Shown: one piece after another, positions 44,099 through 52,693 of the stretch
How positions within the stretch are numbered: the first letter of the stretch is position 1
Layout of the letters: each line of letters opens with the position of its first letter
NCBI GenBank assembly: GCA_937927335.1
Contig: CALBDU010000087.1
Span: forward strand, 20,403-84,402
Reading direction: 5' to 3'
DNA: 64,000 nt
Origin: an uncultured Clostridium sp.
Lineage (GTDB): Bacteria; Bacillota; Clostridia; Clostridiales; Clostridiaceae
The notes under the pieces: model-generated
The model's input: the letters and a program-made list of their open reading frames with translations, nothing else
Database searches by the model: none
Told to the model about the DNA's origin: nothing
Translations under genes and position numbers: made by a program

Positions 44099-44158
44099 AT
44101 AACTTTGAAATACTAAAGATAACTTTTAAATACTAAAGATAACTTTTAAATACTAAAG
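44099..44158 (+). repeat. Three 20-bp tandem repeats
   Basis: ATAACTTT(G/T)AAATACTAAAG occurs three times without spacers, with an incomplete fourth beginning. It lies just downstream of the lipoprotein gene. It is too short and has no spacers for a CRISPR array. Confidence 0.8.
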
Positions 44159-44215
44159 ATAAAAATATGTTTACCTAAGAAAAAATCCTCCGCTTTGTTC
44201 GGAGGATTTTAATTT

Positions 44216-44599
44216 TTATTTATTTTTTCTAGCTATCATTTCTATTTCTATCATAGCTCCTAAAGGCAGCGCTGCAACGCCGATAGTGGTTCTTGCAGGA
44301 TAAGGGGCAGTAAATTGTTTCTCATATACCTCATTCATATCTTTAAAATTGTTCATATCTGTTAGAAAAACATTAACCTTCTGTACATTTTCAGGAGATA
44401 AGTCTGCAGACTTTAGGACGTTGAATAAATTCTTGAAGCACTGCTCTGTTTGTGCCTTTATATCCCCTTCCACCAGTTTCCCTGTATCAGGATCAATTGG
44501 TGTTTGGCCTGATAAATATACAGTTTTTCCTGATTCTACAGCATGTGAATATGGCCCAACAGCCACAGCTCCCTCAGCAGTAACAGCTTTTCTCGACAT
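44216..44599 (-). CDS. ridA: RidA-family enamine/imine deaminase
   Basis: RidA hydrolyses reactive 2-aminoacrylate-type enamines to keto acids and ammonia. The 127-residue protein has the family pattern: AEGAVAVGPYSHAVESGKTVYLSGQTPIDPDTG, and YPARTTIGVAALPLGAMIEIEMIA with the conserved Arg and Glu of the active site. ATG 44599 follows AGGAGGG. It is alone. Confidence 0.93.
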   Translation of the reverse strand: MSRKAVTAEGAVAVGPYSHAVESGKTVYLSGQTPIDPDTGKLVEGDIKAQTEQCFKNLFNVLKSADLSPENVQKVNVFLTDMNNFKDMNEVYEKQFTAPYPARTTIGVAALPLGAMIEIEMIARKNK

Positions 44600-44681
44600 A
44601 AAATTCCCTCCTTAAATATTGTTGTTATATAATATTCCACAAAGTTTAATAAAATCCTTCTTGTATAGGCTGGTGTACAAC

Positions 44682-44710
44682 CTGGTGACAGCCACATCAG
44701 ATATCAGATA
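44682..44710 (+). repeat. Dispersed 29-bp repeat, copy 2
   Basis: An exact copy of the sequence at 37027-37055, in the 200-bp gap between ridA and the channel gene. Confidence 0.8.
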
Positions 44711-44801
44711 TTCAATATTCTGAATAGTCAAATAATTTATTGAAAAATCAATAGGACGGGAGTATTATGTAGTTAAATATAATTAAAAGGGAGGTTTTTT
44801 T

Positions 44802-46271
44802 ATGAATTTTAACTGGATGTTGATTCAAGGTGCAACTGGAAAAATAGTGGCCGGGCTGCTTATTTTGCTAATTGGATGGATAATCGCCAAAAAAGTATCC
44901 TCACTTTTTAAGAATTTATTTACCAGCAACAAACTTATCAGCGAAAAATTAATGCCTAAATTTGAAAATCAAGGCGAAAATAGAATTCCTGAAATTGCCT
45001 CAAGATCAGTATTCTACCTATTGATGCTTTTAGTACTGGTAGCAGTATTTCAGGTCCTTGGTCTGACAATTATTACCGAGCCAATTAACAACTTCCTCAA
45101 CAGGATCGGTGCATATCTTCCACAATTCTTTGGTGCCGTGCTGCTGCTTGTTATTGCATGGGCGGTGGCTACAGTTCTTAAAAAAGTCCTGCTCGTGGTG
45201 CTAAGCAAGACAAGCATCGACCAGAAAATGAATGAGCAGGTTGTGTCCGGAGGCAGGGAAGTTAAGCTTAGCACCACTTTGGCCGAACTGGCTTACTGGG
45301 GCGTTTTCATTCTTTTCCTTCCTGCAATTTTAACTGCCCTCTCCCTCAGCGGACTTCTAACCCCTGTGCAAAACATGGTTAATATTTTCCTGAGCTACAT
45401 TCCAAATTTATTTGCCGCAGCACTAGTAGCTTTAATTGGCTGGGTAATTGCAAAGCTTATTAAAAACCTTGTGACAGTATTTCTCAAAACCCTGAGATTG
45501 GATGACTGGGGAAGAAAAACTGGCTTAACCGTGGAAGATGACAGTGCCAAAAGCTTGTCTGAAATTCTTGGTACTGTGGTATATGTTTTAATACTTATAC
45601 CTGTAGCCATTTCAGCTTTGAATATTCTTGGAATCCAAAGCATAGCTAAACCAGCCACAGATATGCTTTCTGTTATATTTAATTTTCTCCCCTCTCTGTT
45701 TTCCGCTTTCATCATCCTGGCCTTTGCATACTTTATAGGTAAAATGGTAGGTGATCTGGTTGCCAGTGTTCTGGGTAAATTTAATATAAACAGAATTCTT
45801 CCTTTGATAGGAATTAAAGATTCAAAAATAAATCTTGCCCAGATTTCAGGCATGCTTATTATGATTATCATTGTCCTGTTTGCAGCATTGGAAGCAGCTG
45901 ATGTTCTTGGTTTCTCAAAGGTTTCTTTGCTTATACAGCAATTCCTTTTATTTGCTGACAATATAATCATAGGAGTTGTTATTATTGGGTTTGGACTGTA
46001 TATAGCTGACCTTTCCTGCAGCATCATCAAAAAGTCTGAAATTAAGAATGCAGATACCCTGGCCATTATATGCAAAGCTGGCCTGCTGGTGCTGGCAGTT
46101 ACCATGGGTCTCAGCCAGATGGGCATAGCCACTAGCATAATCAATTCAGCATTTATGTTCTTTACAGGAGCTATTGCAGTTGCTTTTGCCATTGCATTCG
46201 GCATAGGCGGCAGGGATATTGCAGCCAAAAAGTTAAACGAAATTGACGAAAAGCTTAATAAAAAAATATAA
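44802..46271 (+). CDS. Mechanosensitive channel-like protein with conserved TM-helix repeats (CmpX-like)
   Basis: This 489-residue membrane protein has about ten helices with repeated segments of the conserved TM helix family (PF05552 type): LLILLIGWIIAKKVSSLFKNL, FFGAVLLLVIAWAVATVLKK, and AALVALIGWVIAKLIKNLV. The C-terminal MFFTGAIAVAFAIAFGIGGRDIA carries the MscS-like pore helix but no MscS cytoplasmic cage. Homologues such as CmpX respond to membrane tension or stress. ATG 44802 follows GGGAGG. Confidence 0.75.
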   Translation: MNFNWMLIQGATGKIVAGLLILLIGWIIAKKVSSLFKNLFTSNKLISEKLMPKFENQGENRIPEIASRSVFYLLMLLVLVAVFQVLGLTIITEPINNFLNRIGAYLPQFFGAVLLLVIAWAVATVLKKVLLVVLSKTSIDQKMNEQVVSGGREVKLSTTLAELAYWGVFILFLPAILTALSLSGLLTPVQNMVNIFLSYIPNLFAAALVALIGWVIAKLIKNLVTVFLKTLRLDDWGRKTGLTVEDDSAKSLSEILGTVVYVLILIPVAISALNILGIQSIAKPATDMLSVIFNFLPSLFSAFIILAFAYFIGKMVGDLVASVLGKFNINRILPLIGIKDSKINLAQISGMLIMIIIVLFAALEAADVLGFSKVSLLIQQFLLFADNIIIGVVIIGFGLYIADLSCSIIKKSEIKNADTLAIICKAGLLVLAVTMGLSQMGIATSIINSAFMFFTGAIAVAFAIAFGIGGRDIAAKKLNEIDEKLNKKI

Positions 46272-46332
46272 ATTTTCCTGCAGGCATTGGGCCAAGCTCC
46301 TTTTGCCTGCTTCTTTTTCAATAAACTGCTTA

Positions 46333-46360
46333 TTGCATTTAATTTATATTGTGATATAAT
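46333..46360 (+). promoter_or_regulatory. SigA-type promoter for the hydG leader
   Basis: TTGCAT (46333-46338), 16 bp, TATAAT (46355-46360). A transcript from here has a ~240-nt leader before the first start codon. Confidence 0.55.
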
Positions 46361-46366
46361 TAACAT

Positions 46367-46605
46367 AATATCAGGTAAGTTTTCTGAGATTAAACATTTT
46401 GCTTATTCTTGGAGCAAACCAAAGGTATATAAATTCAAAAAGTATCGTGCTGAATGAATGAGGGTTAGTCCCAAATGAGAAGGCGAGAGAATAGTTGTTA
46501 AATTTAGGGAACCATTTTTTGTGTTGTCTGCGTTATCACTATCCTTGTACCTCTTGGGTACAGGGATTTTTTAATTCTTAAAAATTTTAAGAAAGGGTTA
46601 TTAAA
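46367..46605 (+). promoter_or_regulatory. Structured leader ending in a terminator (candidate attenuator/riboswitch)
   Basis: The 334-bp gap upstream of the TM1266/hydG genes contains no coding sequence. It includes a GGGTTAGTCCC hairpin (near 46460-46475), purine-rich GAGAAGGCGAGAG, and an 11-bp terminator stem (46541-46551 with 46557-46567) followed by six Ts. The terminator lies before the start codon, so the leader can control transcription. I could not match the conserved cores of known riboswitches (TPP, cobalamin, SAM, THF, FMN, lysine, glycine, yybP, ydaO). Confidence 0.55.
46541..46572 (+). terminator. Leader terminator upstream of the hydG operon
   Basis: An 11-bp stem ATCCTTGTACC/GGTACAGGGAT with a five-nt loop followed by six Ts, 34 nt before the start codon of the TM1266-like gene. 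Confidence 0.85.
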
Positions 46606-46851
46606 ATGGAAACAAGAATCGCAATAATTGGAATCATTGTGGAGGATACAGCTTCCGCAGAAAAATTAAATGCAGTGCTTCATGAATATAGGGAATATAT
46701 TGTAGGCAGAATGGGACTCCCTTATCCAAAGCGTCATATACAGGTAATCAGTCTAATTGTAGATGCACCAAATGATGCAATCAGCGCTCTTTCCGGAAAA
46801 TTAGGAATGCTGCCCGGTGTTAACATCAAGACAGTATACTCAAAAGTGTGA
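46606..46851 (+). CDS. TM1266-like iron-only hydrogenase system regulator
   Basis: This 81-residue protein matches the TM1266 family, small NikR-like ACT-fold proteins encoded with [FeFe]-hydrogenase maturation genes. It has RIAIIGIIVEDTASAEKLNAVL and PNDAISALSGKLGMLPGVNI. It precedes hydG by 27 bp, which supports the call. Its precise mechanism is not settled. ATG 46606 follows AGAAAGGG. Confidence 0.88.
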   Translation: METRIAIIGIIVEDTASAEKLNAVLHEYREYIVGRMGLPYPKRHIQVISLIVDAPNDAISALSGKLGMLPGVNIKTVYSKV

Positions 46852-46878
46852 TTTTATAAAAATCGGAGGGAATGTGTA

Positions 46879-48297
46879 ATGTACAACGCTAAATCAAAAA
46901 TAGCAACTGAATTTATTGATGATCAGGAAATATTGGAAACTTTGGCATATGCCGAGGCTAATAAAAGAAATCGTGAGTTAATTGAAGGCTTAATCGAAAG
47001 AGCAAAGGACTGTAAGGGTTTGTCCCATAGAGAAGCTGCAGTACTGTTGGAATGTGACCTTGAGGATTTAAACGAGAAAATGTTCAAGTTAGCTAAGGAA
47101 ATTAAGCAGAAATTTTATGGAAACCGTATAGTAATGTTTGCTCCTCTCTATCTGTCAAATTATTGCGTTAACGGCTGTGTTTACTGTCCTTATCACGCCA
47201 AAAACAAAACCATTGCCAGAAAGAAACTGTCCCAGGAGGATATAAAAAGAGAGGTTATAGCTCTGCAGGATATGGGACACAAAAGACTTGCCCTGGAGGC
47301 GGGTGAAGACCCAGTGAATAATCCTATAGAGTATATTCTGGAAAGCATTAAGACCATATACGGCATAAAGCATGAAAATGGTGCTATCCGAAGAGTAAAC
47401 GTAAACATTGCCGCTACTACCATTGAAAATTATAAAAAACTAAAGGATGCAGAAATAGGAACCTATATTCTGTTTCAGGAAACCTACAATAAAAAGAGCT
47501 ACGAGGAACTTCACCCTACTGGTCCAAAGCATGATTACGCATATCATACTGAAGCAATGGACAGGGCTATGGAGGCTGGAATAGACGACGTTGGAATCGG
47601 AGTGCTTTTCGGTCTTAATATGTATAGGTATGATTTTGTAGGACTCCTTATGCACGCAGAGCACCTGGAAGCAGCTATGGGCTGTGGACCACATACCATA
47701 AGTGTACCGCGCATTAGACCAGCCGATGACATTGATCCTGAAAGCTTCTCAAACGGAATTTCAGATGATATATTTGCTAAAATTGTGGCAGTGCTTAGAA
47801 TAGCCGTGCCATACACAGGAATGATTGTTTCCACCCGTGAATCCCAGGAAACCCGTGAAAAAGTACTGGAGCTTGGAATATCACAGATCAGCGGCGGCTC
47901 CAGCACCAGCGTTGGGGGCTACGTGGAAAAGGAAGCCGAAGAGGATAATTCAGCCCAATTTGATGTAAGTGATACCAGAACTCTTGATGAAATTGTTAAC
48001 TGGCTTCTTGAGATGAAATATATCCCTAGTTTCTGTACAGCCTGCTACCGTGAAGGAAGAACCGGAGATCGTTTTATGAGTCTTGTTAAATCAGGCCAAA
48101 TCGGAAACATATGTGCACCAAATGCATTGATGACATTAAAAGAATATTTAGAGGATTATGCATCTCCTGAAACCGTAAATAATGGAGAAGCTTTAATAGC
48201 TGAAGAAGTAGAAAAAATACCTAATGAAAAGGTAAAGCAGATAGTAAAGGAACATCTGGATGAAATGCATGAAGGAAAAAGAGACTTCAGATTCTAA
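46879..48297 (+). CDS. hydG: [FeFe]-hydrogenase H-cluster maturase HydG (radical SAM)
   Basis: HydG cleaves tyrosine to supply the CO and CN ligands of the H-cluster. The 472-residue protein has the radical SAM CVNGCVYCPYH (CX3CX2C) near residue 96, the LALEAGEDPVNNP segment, and a C-terminal second cluster motif CTACYREGRTGDRF...NIC (CX2CX22C, about residues 385-412). All motifs are intact. hydE and hydF are not in this window, nor is the hydrogenase. It follows the TM1266-like regulator and a terminator-bearing leader. Confidence 0.97.
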   Translation: MYNAKSKIATEFIDDQEILETLAYAEANKRNRELIEGLIERAKDCKGLSHREAAVLLECDLEDLNEKMFKLAKEIKQKFYGNRIVMFAPLYLSNYCVNGCVYCPYHAKNKTIARKKLSQEDIKREVIALQDMGHKRLALEAGEDPVNNPIEYILESIKTIYGIKHENGAIRRVNVNIAATTIENYKKLKDAEIGTYILFQETYNKKSYEELHPTGPKHDYAYHTEAMDRAMEAGIDDVGIGVLFGLNMYRYDFVGLLMHAEHLEAAMGCGPHTISVPRIRPADDIDPESFSNGISDDIFAKIVAVLRIAVPYTGMIVSTRESQETREKVLELGISQISGGSSTSVGGYVEKEAEEDNSAQFDVSDTRTLDEIVNWLLEMKYIPSFCTACYREGRTGDRFMSLVKSGQIGNICAPNALMTLKEYLEDYASPETVNNGEALIAEEVEKIPNEKVKQIVKEHLDEMHEGKRDFRF

Positions 48298-48303
48298 GAC
48301 AAG

Positions 48304-48332
48304 CTGGTGACAGGCACATCAGATATCAGATA
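48304..48332 (+). repeat. Dispersed 29-bp repeat, copy 3
   Basis: Matches the sequence at 37027-37055 with one change (GACAGGCAC for GACAGCCAC), seven bases after the hydG stop. Confidence 0.8.
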
Positions 48333-48341
48333 TTAACACAA

Positions 48342-48364
48342 AAGGCGGGATTACCCGCCTTTAT
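48342..48364 (+). terminator. Terminator after hydG
   Basis: AAAGGCGGG and CCCGCCTTT form a perfect stem after the repeat, between hydG and the convergent thioredoxin-like gene. Confidence 0.8.
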
Positions 48365-48367
48365 TAA

Positions 48368-48601
48368 TTATTTGGCAATATACTTGATTATGTCCTGAGG
48401 CTTTAGAATTTTACCGCAGGCTACTACCTTTTCATCAACCACCAATGCCGGAGTAGTCATAACTCCGTATGCCATGATATCCTTCAATTCAGTTACCTTA
48501 ATCACTTCAGCTGATATGCCTGACGTTTTCAGGGCCTCTTCAGTATTGTCCACTAATTGGTCACATTTACTGCAGCCAGATCCTAAAATTTTAATAATCA
48601 T
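48368..48601 (-). CDS. Small thioredoxin-like protein (redox-active disulfide type)
   Basis: A 77-residue protein with a GSGCSKCDQL active-site CxxC motif at the start and the TM0996/MTH895-type thioredoxin_3 fold (GVMTTPALVVDEKVVACGK). It probably reduces or shuttles disulfides for the permease encoded 14 bp upstream. ATG 48601 has AAGGAGTGG upstream. Confidence 0.85.
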   Translation of the reverse strand: MIIKILGSGCSKCDQLVDNTEEALKTSGISAEVIKVTELKDIMAYGVMTTPALVVDEKVVACGKILKPQDIIKYIAK

Positions 48602-48615
48602 AAATATCCACTCCT

Positions 48616-49620
48616 TTATATAAATAAATATCCAAATACATTGAACCCATAACCTATTATTATAATACCTACAGTCACCACCCCTACAAATATGACCAAA
48701 AGCTTTGTTTTCACCACTTTTTTCAGCATTATAATGGATGGCAGTGACAAAGCAGTAACACTCATCATGAAAGACAATGCCGTACCAAGGCCAACTCCCT
48801 TATAAACCAGTGCTTCCGCAATTGGCAAAGTGCCAAAAATATCTGCATACATAGGTATTCCAACAAACACCGCTACCAATACCGAGTACCATTTATCCTG
48901 TCCAAGCACTGCACTAATTACTGATTCAGGAATCCAGTTATGTATAGCAGCACCTATTCCTACGCCAATTAAAATATATTTCCAAACACGTTTTACTATA
49001 TCTTTAACCTGATCCCTGGAAAACTCCAGTCTGTCTTTTACAGTAAGCTCCTCCTGGTCCATTTCAAGCATTTTATTGCCGTAAACAAAAGGTTCCACAT
49101 ACTTCTCCAGATGCAACCTGCTTATTATAGTTCCACCTGCCACGGCAAGGATTACACCAACTATTACATAGGCAATGGCAATTTTCCAGTTGAATATGCT
49201 GGCAAGCAGCAGTACAGATGCCAAATCCACCAGCGGCGATGATATCAAAAATGAAAAGGTAACTCCTATTGGCAATCCCGCACTGGTAAAGCCTATAAAC
49301 AATGGAATTGAGGAGCAGGAGCAAAATGGGGTAACAGTACCCAAAAGGGCTCCAAGCAAATTTGCTTTAATCCCCTTCATGTTCCCCAGTATCTTTTTTG
49401 TTCTTTCAGGAGGAAAATAACTTTGAATGTAGGATATTGTAAATATCAGAACGGAAAGCAGTATGAATATTTTTATCACATCATATATAAAAAAATGGAC
49501 ACTTCCGCCCAGCCTGCTTTCCATGTCCAGGCCAAAAACATTAATCACAATATATTTAACAAGGTCACTTAACCACTGCATTTTCAAAATTTGATTATTC
49601 ATCCATTGAAAAATAAACAC
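48616..49620 (-). CDS. ArsP/DUF318 family permease
   Basis: This ~334-residue protein has about eight membrane helices and the ArsP_1 signature: LGALLGTVTPFCSCSSIPLFIGF (two/three Cys motif) and GIPMYADIFGTLPIAEALV. The family includes exporters of organic arsenicals. The ArsR gene directly upstream overlaps or abuts its start, and the thioredoxin-like gene is downstream, so it is likely an arsenic/metal-responsive export unit. Start is uncertain: GTG 49620 or ATG 49602. Neither has a strong site. Confidence 0.82.
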   Translation of the reverse strand: MFIFQWMNNQILKMQWLSDLVKYIVINVFGLDMESRLGGSVHFFIYDVIKIFILLSVLIFTISYIQSYFPPERTKKILGNMKGIKANLLGALLGTVTPFCSCSSIPLFIGFTSAGLPIGVTFSFLISSPLVDLASVLLLASIFNWKIAIAYVIVGVILAVAGGTIISRLHLEKYVEPFVYGNKMLEMDQEELTVKDRLEFSRDQVKDIVKRVWKYILIGVGIGAAIHNWIPESVISAVLGQDKWYSVLVAVFVGIPMYADIFGTLPIAEALVYKGVGLGTALSFMMSVTALSLPSIIMLKKVVKTKLLVIFVGVVTVGIIIIGYGFNVFGYLFI

Positions 49621-49922
49621 TATTTATCACTCTCGCCTTCGTGCACTTTAATACTTATCAAACATAGAAAGTTTTTTATAGATTCAAGATGTTTCGCATT
49701 TATAGAGTATTTCATCCATATGCCATCTTTTCTTCCAGTGACAAGGCCGCTTTCACAAAGTGTCTTCATATGATAGGATAGTGTTGGCTGAGTTATGTTA
49801 AATTCCTCTAAAAGCTTGCAGGCGCACAACTCCCCCCCTGACAGCATATCAAATATTTTTACTCTTGTTTCATCTCCCAATGCTTTCATTAGAAGTGCAT
49901 ATTCTTCATATTTTTTATTCAA
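49620..49922 (-). CDS. arsR: ArsR/SmtB-family metalloregulator
   Basis: A 100-residue winged-helix repressor with LSGGELCACKLLEEFNITQPTLSYHMKTLCESGLV. The ELCACKL motif on the recognition region carries a CxC pair, typical of As(III)-sensing ArsR proteins. The start is a TTG with GAGG nine bases upstream. It is the first gene of the arsR-permease-thioredoxin operon, which it presumably represses. Confidence 0.85.
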   Translation of the reverse strand: MNKKYEEYALLMKALGDETRVKIFDMLSGGELCACKLLEEFNITQPTLSYHMKTLCESGLVTGRKDGIWMKYSINAKHLESIKNFLCLISIKVHEGESDK

Positions 49923-50031
49923 ATTACCACATCCTCAATATATAGATAATTGTCTATATACATAATACCACCATATAGATATTTGTCAATATGTTTAATG
50001 GTAAAAAAGGCCATGGTTCTTCATGGCACAG

Positions 50032-51372
50032 TTACGATTTATTATAGCTTCCTGAAGGAATTATGAAATAAAATTCCGCACCTTCAGCAGGTCTGCTGTT
50101 AACTCCATATTTGAATTTGTGAAGCCTTAGTATTTCGCTGCATATGGCAAGGCCTAAGCCCATGCCTCCGCTGCTTTCATTCTTAAAGTACATCTTCCAA
50201 ATTTCTTCTATATAGCCAGGATCTATTCCGGAGCCATTATCCTTGACATAAATCTTTAGCCCTTCCTTTACCTCCAATGCTCCAAGCCTTATAGTACCAC
50301 CTGTGCTGCTGAATTTTACTGCATTATCTATAAAATTATAAATTACCCTTTGAAGATATTTACTATCTCCGGTTATGGTTAAGTTTTCAGTTTCAGTACC
50401 GTCACCAGGCTGAATTACCTTAAAGTCAATCTTCTTTTGATTTAATTGAATCTTAAACACATTTTCAAAGGACATCAGCAGCTCTGAGAGGATAATGCTC
50501 TCCATGTGAGGCTCAAGCTTTCCACTTTGAAGCTTTGAGAGCTTCAGTATATCAGTTACAAGATAGTTAAGCCTGTCCACTTCATTCATTATAACCTTCA
50601 AATATTCCTTTTCTTCCTTTTTACCGGCAACCTCATCATATATTGCTTCACTGTAATTTCTTATTATACTCAAAGGAGTCTTAAAATCATGGGTAACATT
50701 TGCTATAAAATCTCTTTGCATAACATCCTTTTTTTCAAGAGAAGCTGCCATAGTTTTTATGCTGTCTGATAAATCTTGTATCTCATCCTCTGTATTGATA
50801 TCCAGCTTTATGTCAAAATCTCCGTTTGTAATATCCCTGGAGGCTTTCTGCAGCATGATTACCGGATGGGTAATTCGTTTACCAAGAAAAGTTACAATAG
50901 GAATGGAAATAACCAGTGCGGCGAAAAATATAATTCCAAGAATTAAATAGGTATACTTCATATATGCAGATGAAAACCTGTTACTTTCAAAAATTATAAT
51001 ATCAACTGAGCCCTTGGAATTTTTATAATATAAAAGTTCTTCACCCATTGGACTTTTATACCGGCCTTTTTCCACAAGAGATGATAAATCTATATTTCTC
51101 ATCATGCCCATCCTACTGGCTGACAGCATTGCCGCAGCCCCCTCTTTCACAATAAAGCCGTTTGAAATCTGGTATTCTTCAAGGATATCTGCATACCCCT
51201 CACCAGCTTCTACAGCTTGATATAGCTTTTCAGATGCTGTTTTCATTTCCCTATACTGTATTCCGGTATATATTATTGATAAAAACAATCCGCTGAAGAT
51301 AAAGCATAAAATAACAACTGCTGTAATGGTTCCAATAAAATATTTAATTAACCTTGCTGTAAGCCTGCCCAC
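50032..51372 (-). CDS. Sensor histidine kinase (HAMP-HisKA-HATPase)
   Basis: This kinase has two membrane helices (about residues 10-30 and 145-165) bracketing an extracellular sensor domain, a HAMP domain, HisKA with NVTHDFKTPLSIIRNYSE and HATPase with DNGSGIDPGYI and GMGLGLAIC. The upstream gene is its response regulator, 13 bp away. Start is uncertain (GTG 51372 fits GGGAG best; ATG 51378 is near). Confidence 0.85.
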   Translation of the reverse strand: MGRLTARLIKYFIGTITAVVILCFIFSGLFLSIIYTGIQYREMKTASEKLYQAVEAGEGYADILEEYQISNGFIVKEGAAAMLSASRMGMMRNIDLSSLVEKGRYKSPMGEELLYYKNSKGSVDIIIFESNRFSSAYMKYTYLILGIIFFAALVISIPIVTFLGKRITHPVIMLQKASRDITNGDFDIKLDINTEDEIQDLSDSIKTMAASLEKKDVMQRDFIANVTHDFKTPLSIIRNYSEAIYDEVAGKKEEKEYLKVIMNEVDRLNYLVTDILKLSKLQSGKLEPHMESIILSELLMSFENVFKIQLNQKKIDFKVIQPGDGTETENLTITGDSKYLQRVIYNFIDNAVKFSSTGGTIRLGALEVKEGLKIYVKDNGSGIDPGYIEEIWKMYFKNESSGGMGLGLAICSEILRLHKFKYGVNSRPAEGAEFYFIIPSGSYNKS

Positions 51373-51400
51373 TATCATCACTCCCACCTAATTTTAATCA

Positions 51401-52066
51401 TCATTTCTGAAGCTTGTATCCCACTCCCCAAACCGTTTTTATGTGCATGTTGCAATATTCAAGCTTTTCCCTGAGATTTTTGATATGGGTATCCACGGTC
51501 CTGGTGTCCCCCATGAAATCATAGGACCATACTTTATCTAATAGCTGTTCCCTGTTAAATACCTGTTCAGGATTTTTGCATAAAAATATAAGCAGATCAA
51601 ATTCCTTTGGAGTTAAAGGTATATTAATGCCATTTTCCATGGCAGTCCTCTTTATTTCTGATACTTCCATACTGCCAAATGTAAGTTTATCCCTATTTTC
51701 ATCTTTGCAGGACTGTATTCTCAGCTTAACTCGTAGTATAAGCTCCTTCATACTTACGGGTTTTACCATATAATCCACTGCACCAAGCTCTAAACCGAAT
51801 ATCCTGTCTTCTTCCTCACCCCGAGCTGTAGTCATAATAACCGGCGGTCCATCATCAGCCTTTACTTTTCTTAATAGGGACCAGCCGTCTTTTTCAGGCA
51901 TCATCACATCAAGAATAATCAAATCATATTTATTATTTTCTATATAATCCTTACCAGACAAACCATCATAAGCACATGTAACCTCGTAGCCCTCATTTTT
52001 TAAATACAGCTCCATAACTGAGGCTAATTTCTTTTCATCTTCTACAACCAGAATCCTTCCTTTCAT
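51401..52066 (-). CDS. OmpR-family response regulator
   Basis: The ~221-residue protein has a receiver (Asp in LIILDVMMPEKDGWSL) and an OmpR winged helix (NIPLTPKEFDLLIFLCKNPEQV through HIKNLREKLE). ATG 52066 follows GGAGGTAC. It is divergent from a small secreted-protein gene 103 bp away that is its likely target, and upstream of the kinase. Confidence 0.88.
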   Translation of the reverse strand: MKGRILVVEDEKKLASVMELYLKNEGYEVTCAYDGLSGKDYIENNKYDLIILDVMMPEKDGWSLLRKVKADDGPPVIMTTARGEEEDRIFGLELGAVDYMVKPVSMKELILRVKLRIQSCKDENRDKLTFGSMEVSEIKRTAMENGINIPLTPKEFDLLIFLCKNPEQVFNREQLLDKVWSYDFMGDTRTVDTHIKNLREKLEYCNMHIKTVWGVGYKLQK

Positions 52067-52168
52067 ATGTACCTCCACACTTTTCACAATTCTATCACAA
52101 TTATCTCATAATTCAATCAAATAATAAATCTATCATGTAAGTATAAGATATTAAAGGAGTGAAATATA

Positions 52169-52651
52169 ATGAAAAATAAAAAACTTGTATTAACATTGAC
52201 CTTGTCAATAGCGTTGGGCCTTGGTGCTACAGCCTTTGCAGCATCATCCTCAGGTTCACTCATTTCAAATTCCAGACCAAATGGTTATTACTCAGGTTAC
52301 GGACATGGCATGACAAATGGCATGGGTATGGGTAGAATAACAAATTTAAGAGGTTATGATATACTAACAAACTTGTTAAAAAATAAGGGAATATCAGACG
52401 TTGAGATAACTTCAGCTTTAAACTCGGGAAAAACTCTACATGCTCTGTTAAATGAAAAAGGTGTATCAGATGATGAAATTAAAAATTTCATGTTGGAAAG
52501 TAAAAGCAAAGGCATAGATAATGCAGTAGCTTCCGGAGCTATTACAAAAGAACAGGGTGAAGCTTTAAAAGCTGATATAAAAGAAAATATTGCCAGCTGC
52601 ACCGGACAGGGAAAAGGTTATAATGCTGGCGGCGATATGCACAGACGATAA
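52169..52651 (+). CDS. Small secreted protein, unknown function
   Basis: A 160-residue secreted protein with signal peptide (about 1-25, ATAFAAS). The mature part is helical with repeated GISD/GVSDDEI segments (NKGISDVEITSALNSGKTLHALLNEKGVSDDEIKNF), and a Gly/His/Arg-rich tail (GYNAGGDMHRR). It resembles short DUF2680-like proteins regulated by cell-envelope two-component systems. The adjacent divergent regulator is a likely controller. ATG 52169 follows AAGGAGTG. Confidence 0.7.
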   Translation: MKNKKLVLTLTLSIALGLGATAFAASSSGSLISNSRPNGYYSGYGHGMTNGMGMGRITNLRGYDILTNLLKNKGISDVEITSALNSGKTLHALLNEKGVSDDEIKNFMLESKSKGIDNAVASGAITKEQGEALKADIKENIASCTGQGKGYNAGGDMHRR

Positions 52652-52693
52652 GTTGATACATTTAGTAATAATTGAGCTGCCCCAGGCAGCTCA

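Noticed and set aside
44099..44158. Possible CRISPR array
   Set aside because: Repeats are 20 bp, adjacent without spacers and only three copies.
45395..46366. Long open frame antisense to the channel-like gene
   Set aside because: It is the complementary reading of a membrane protein with biased composition and no start signal.
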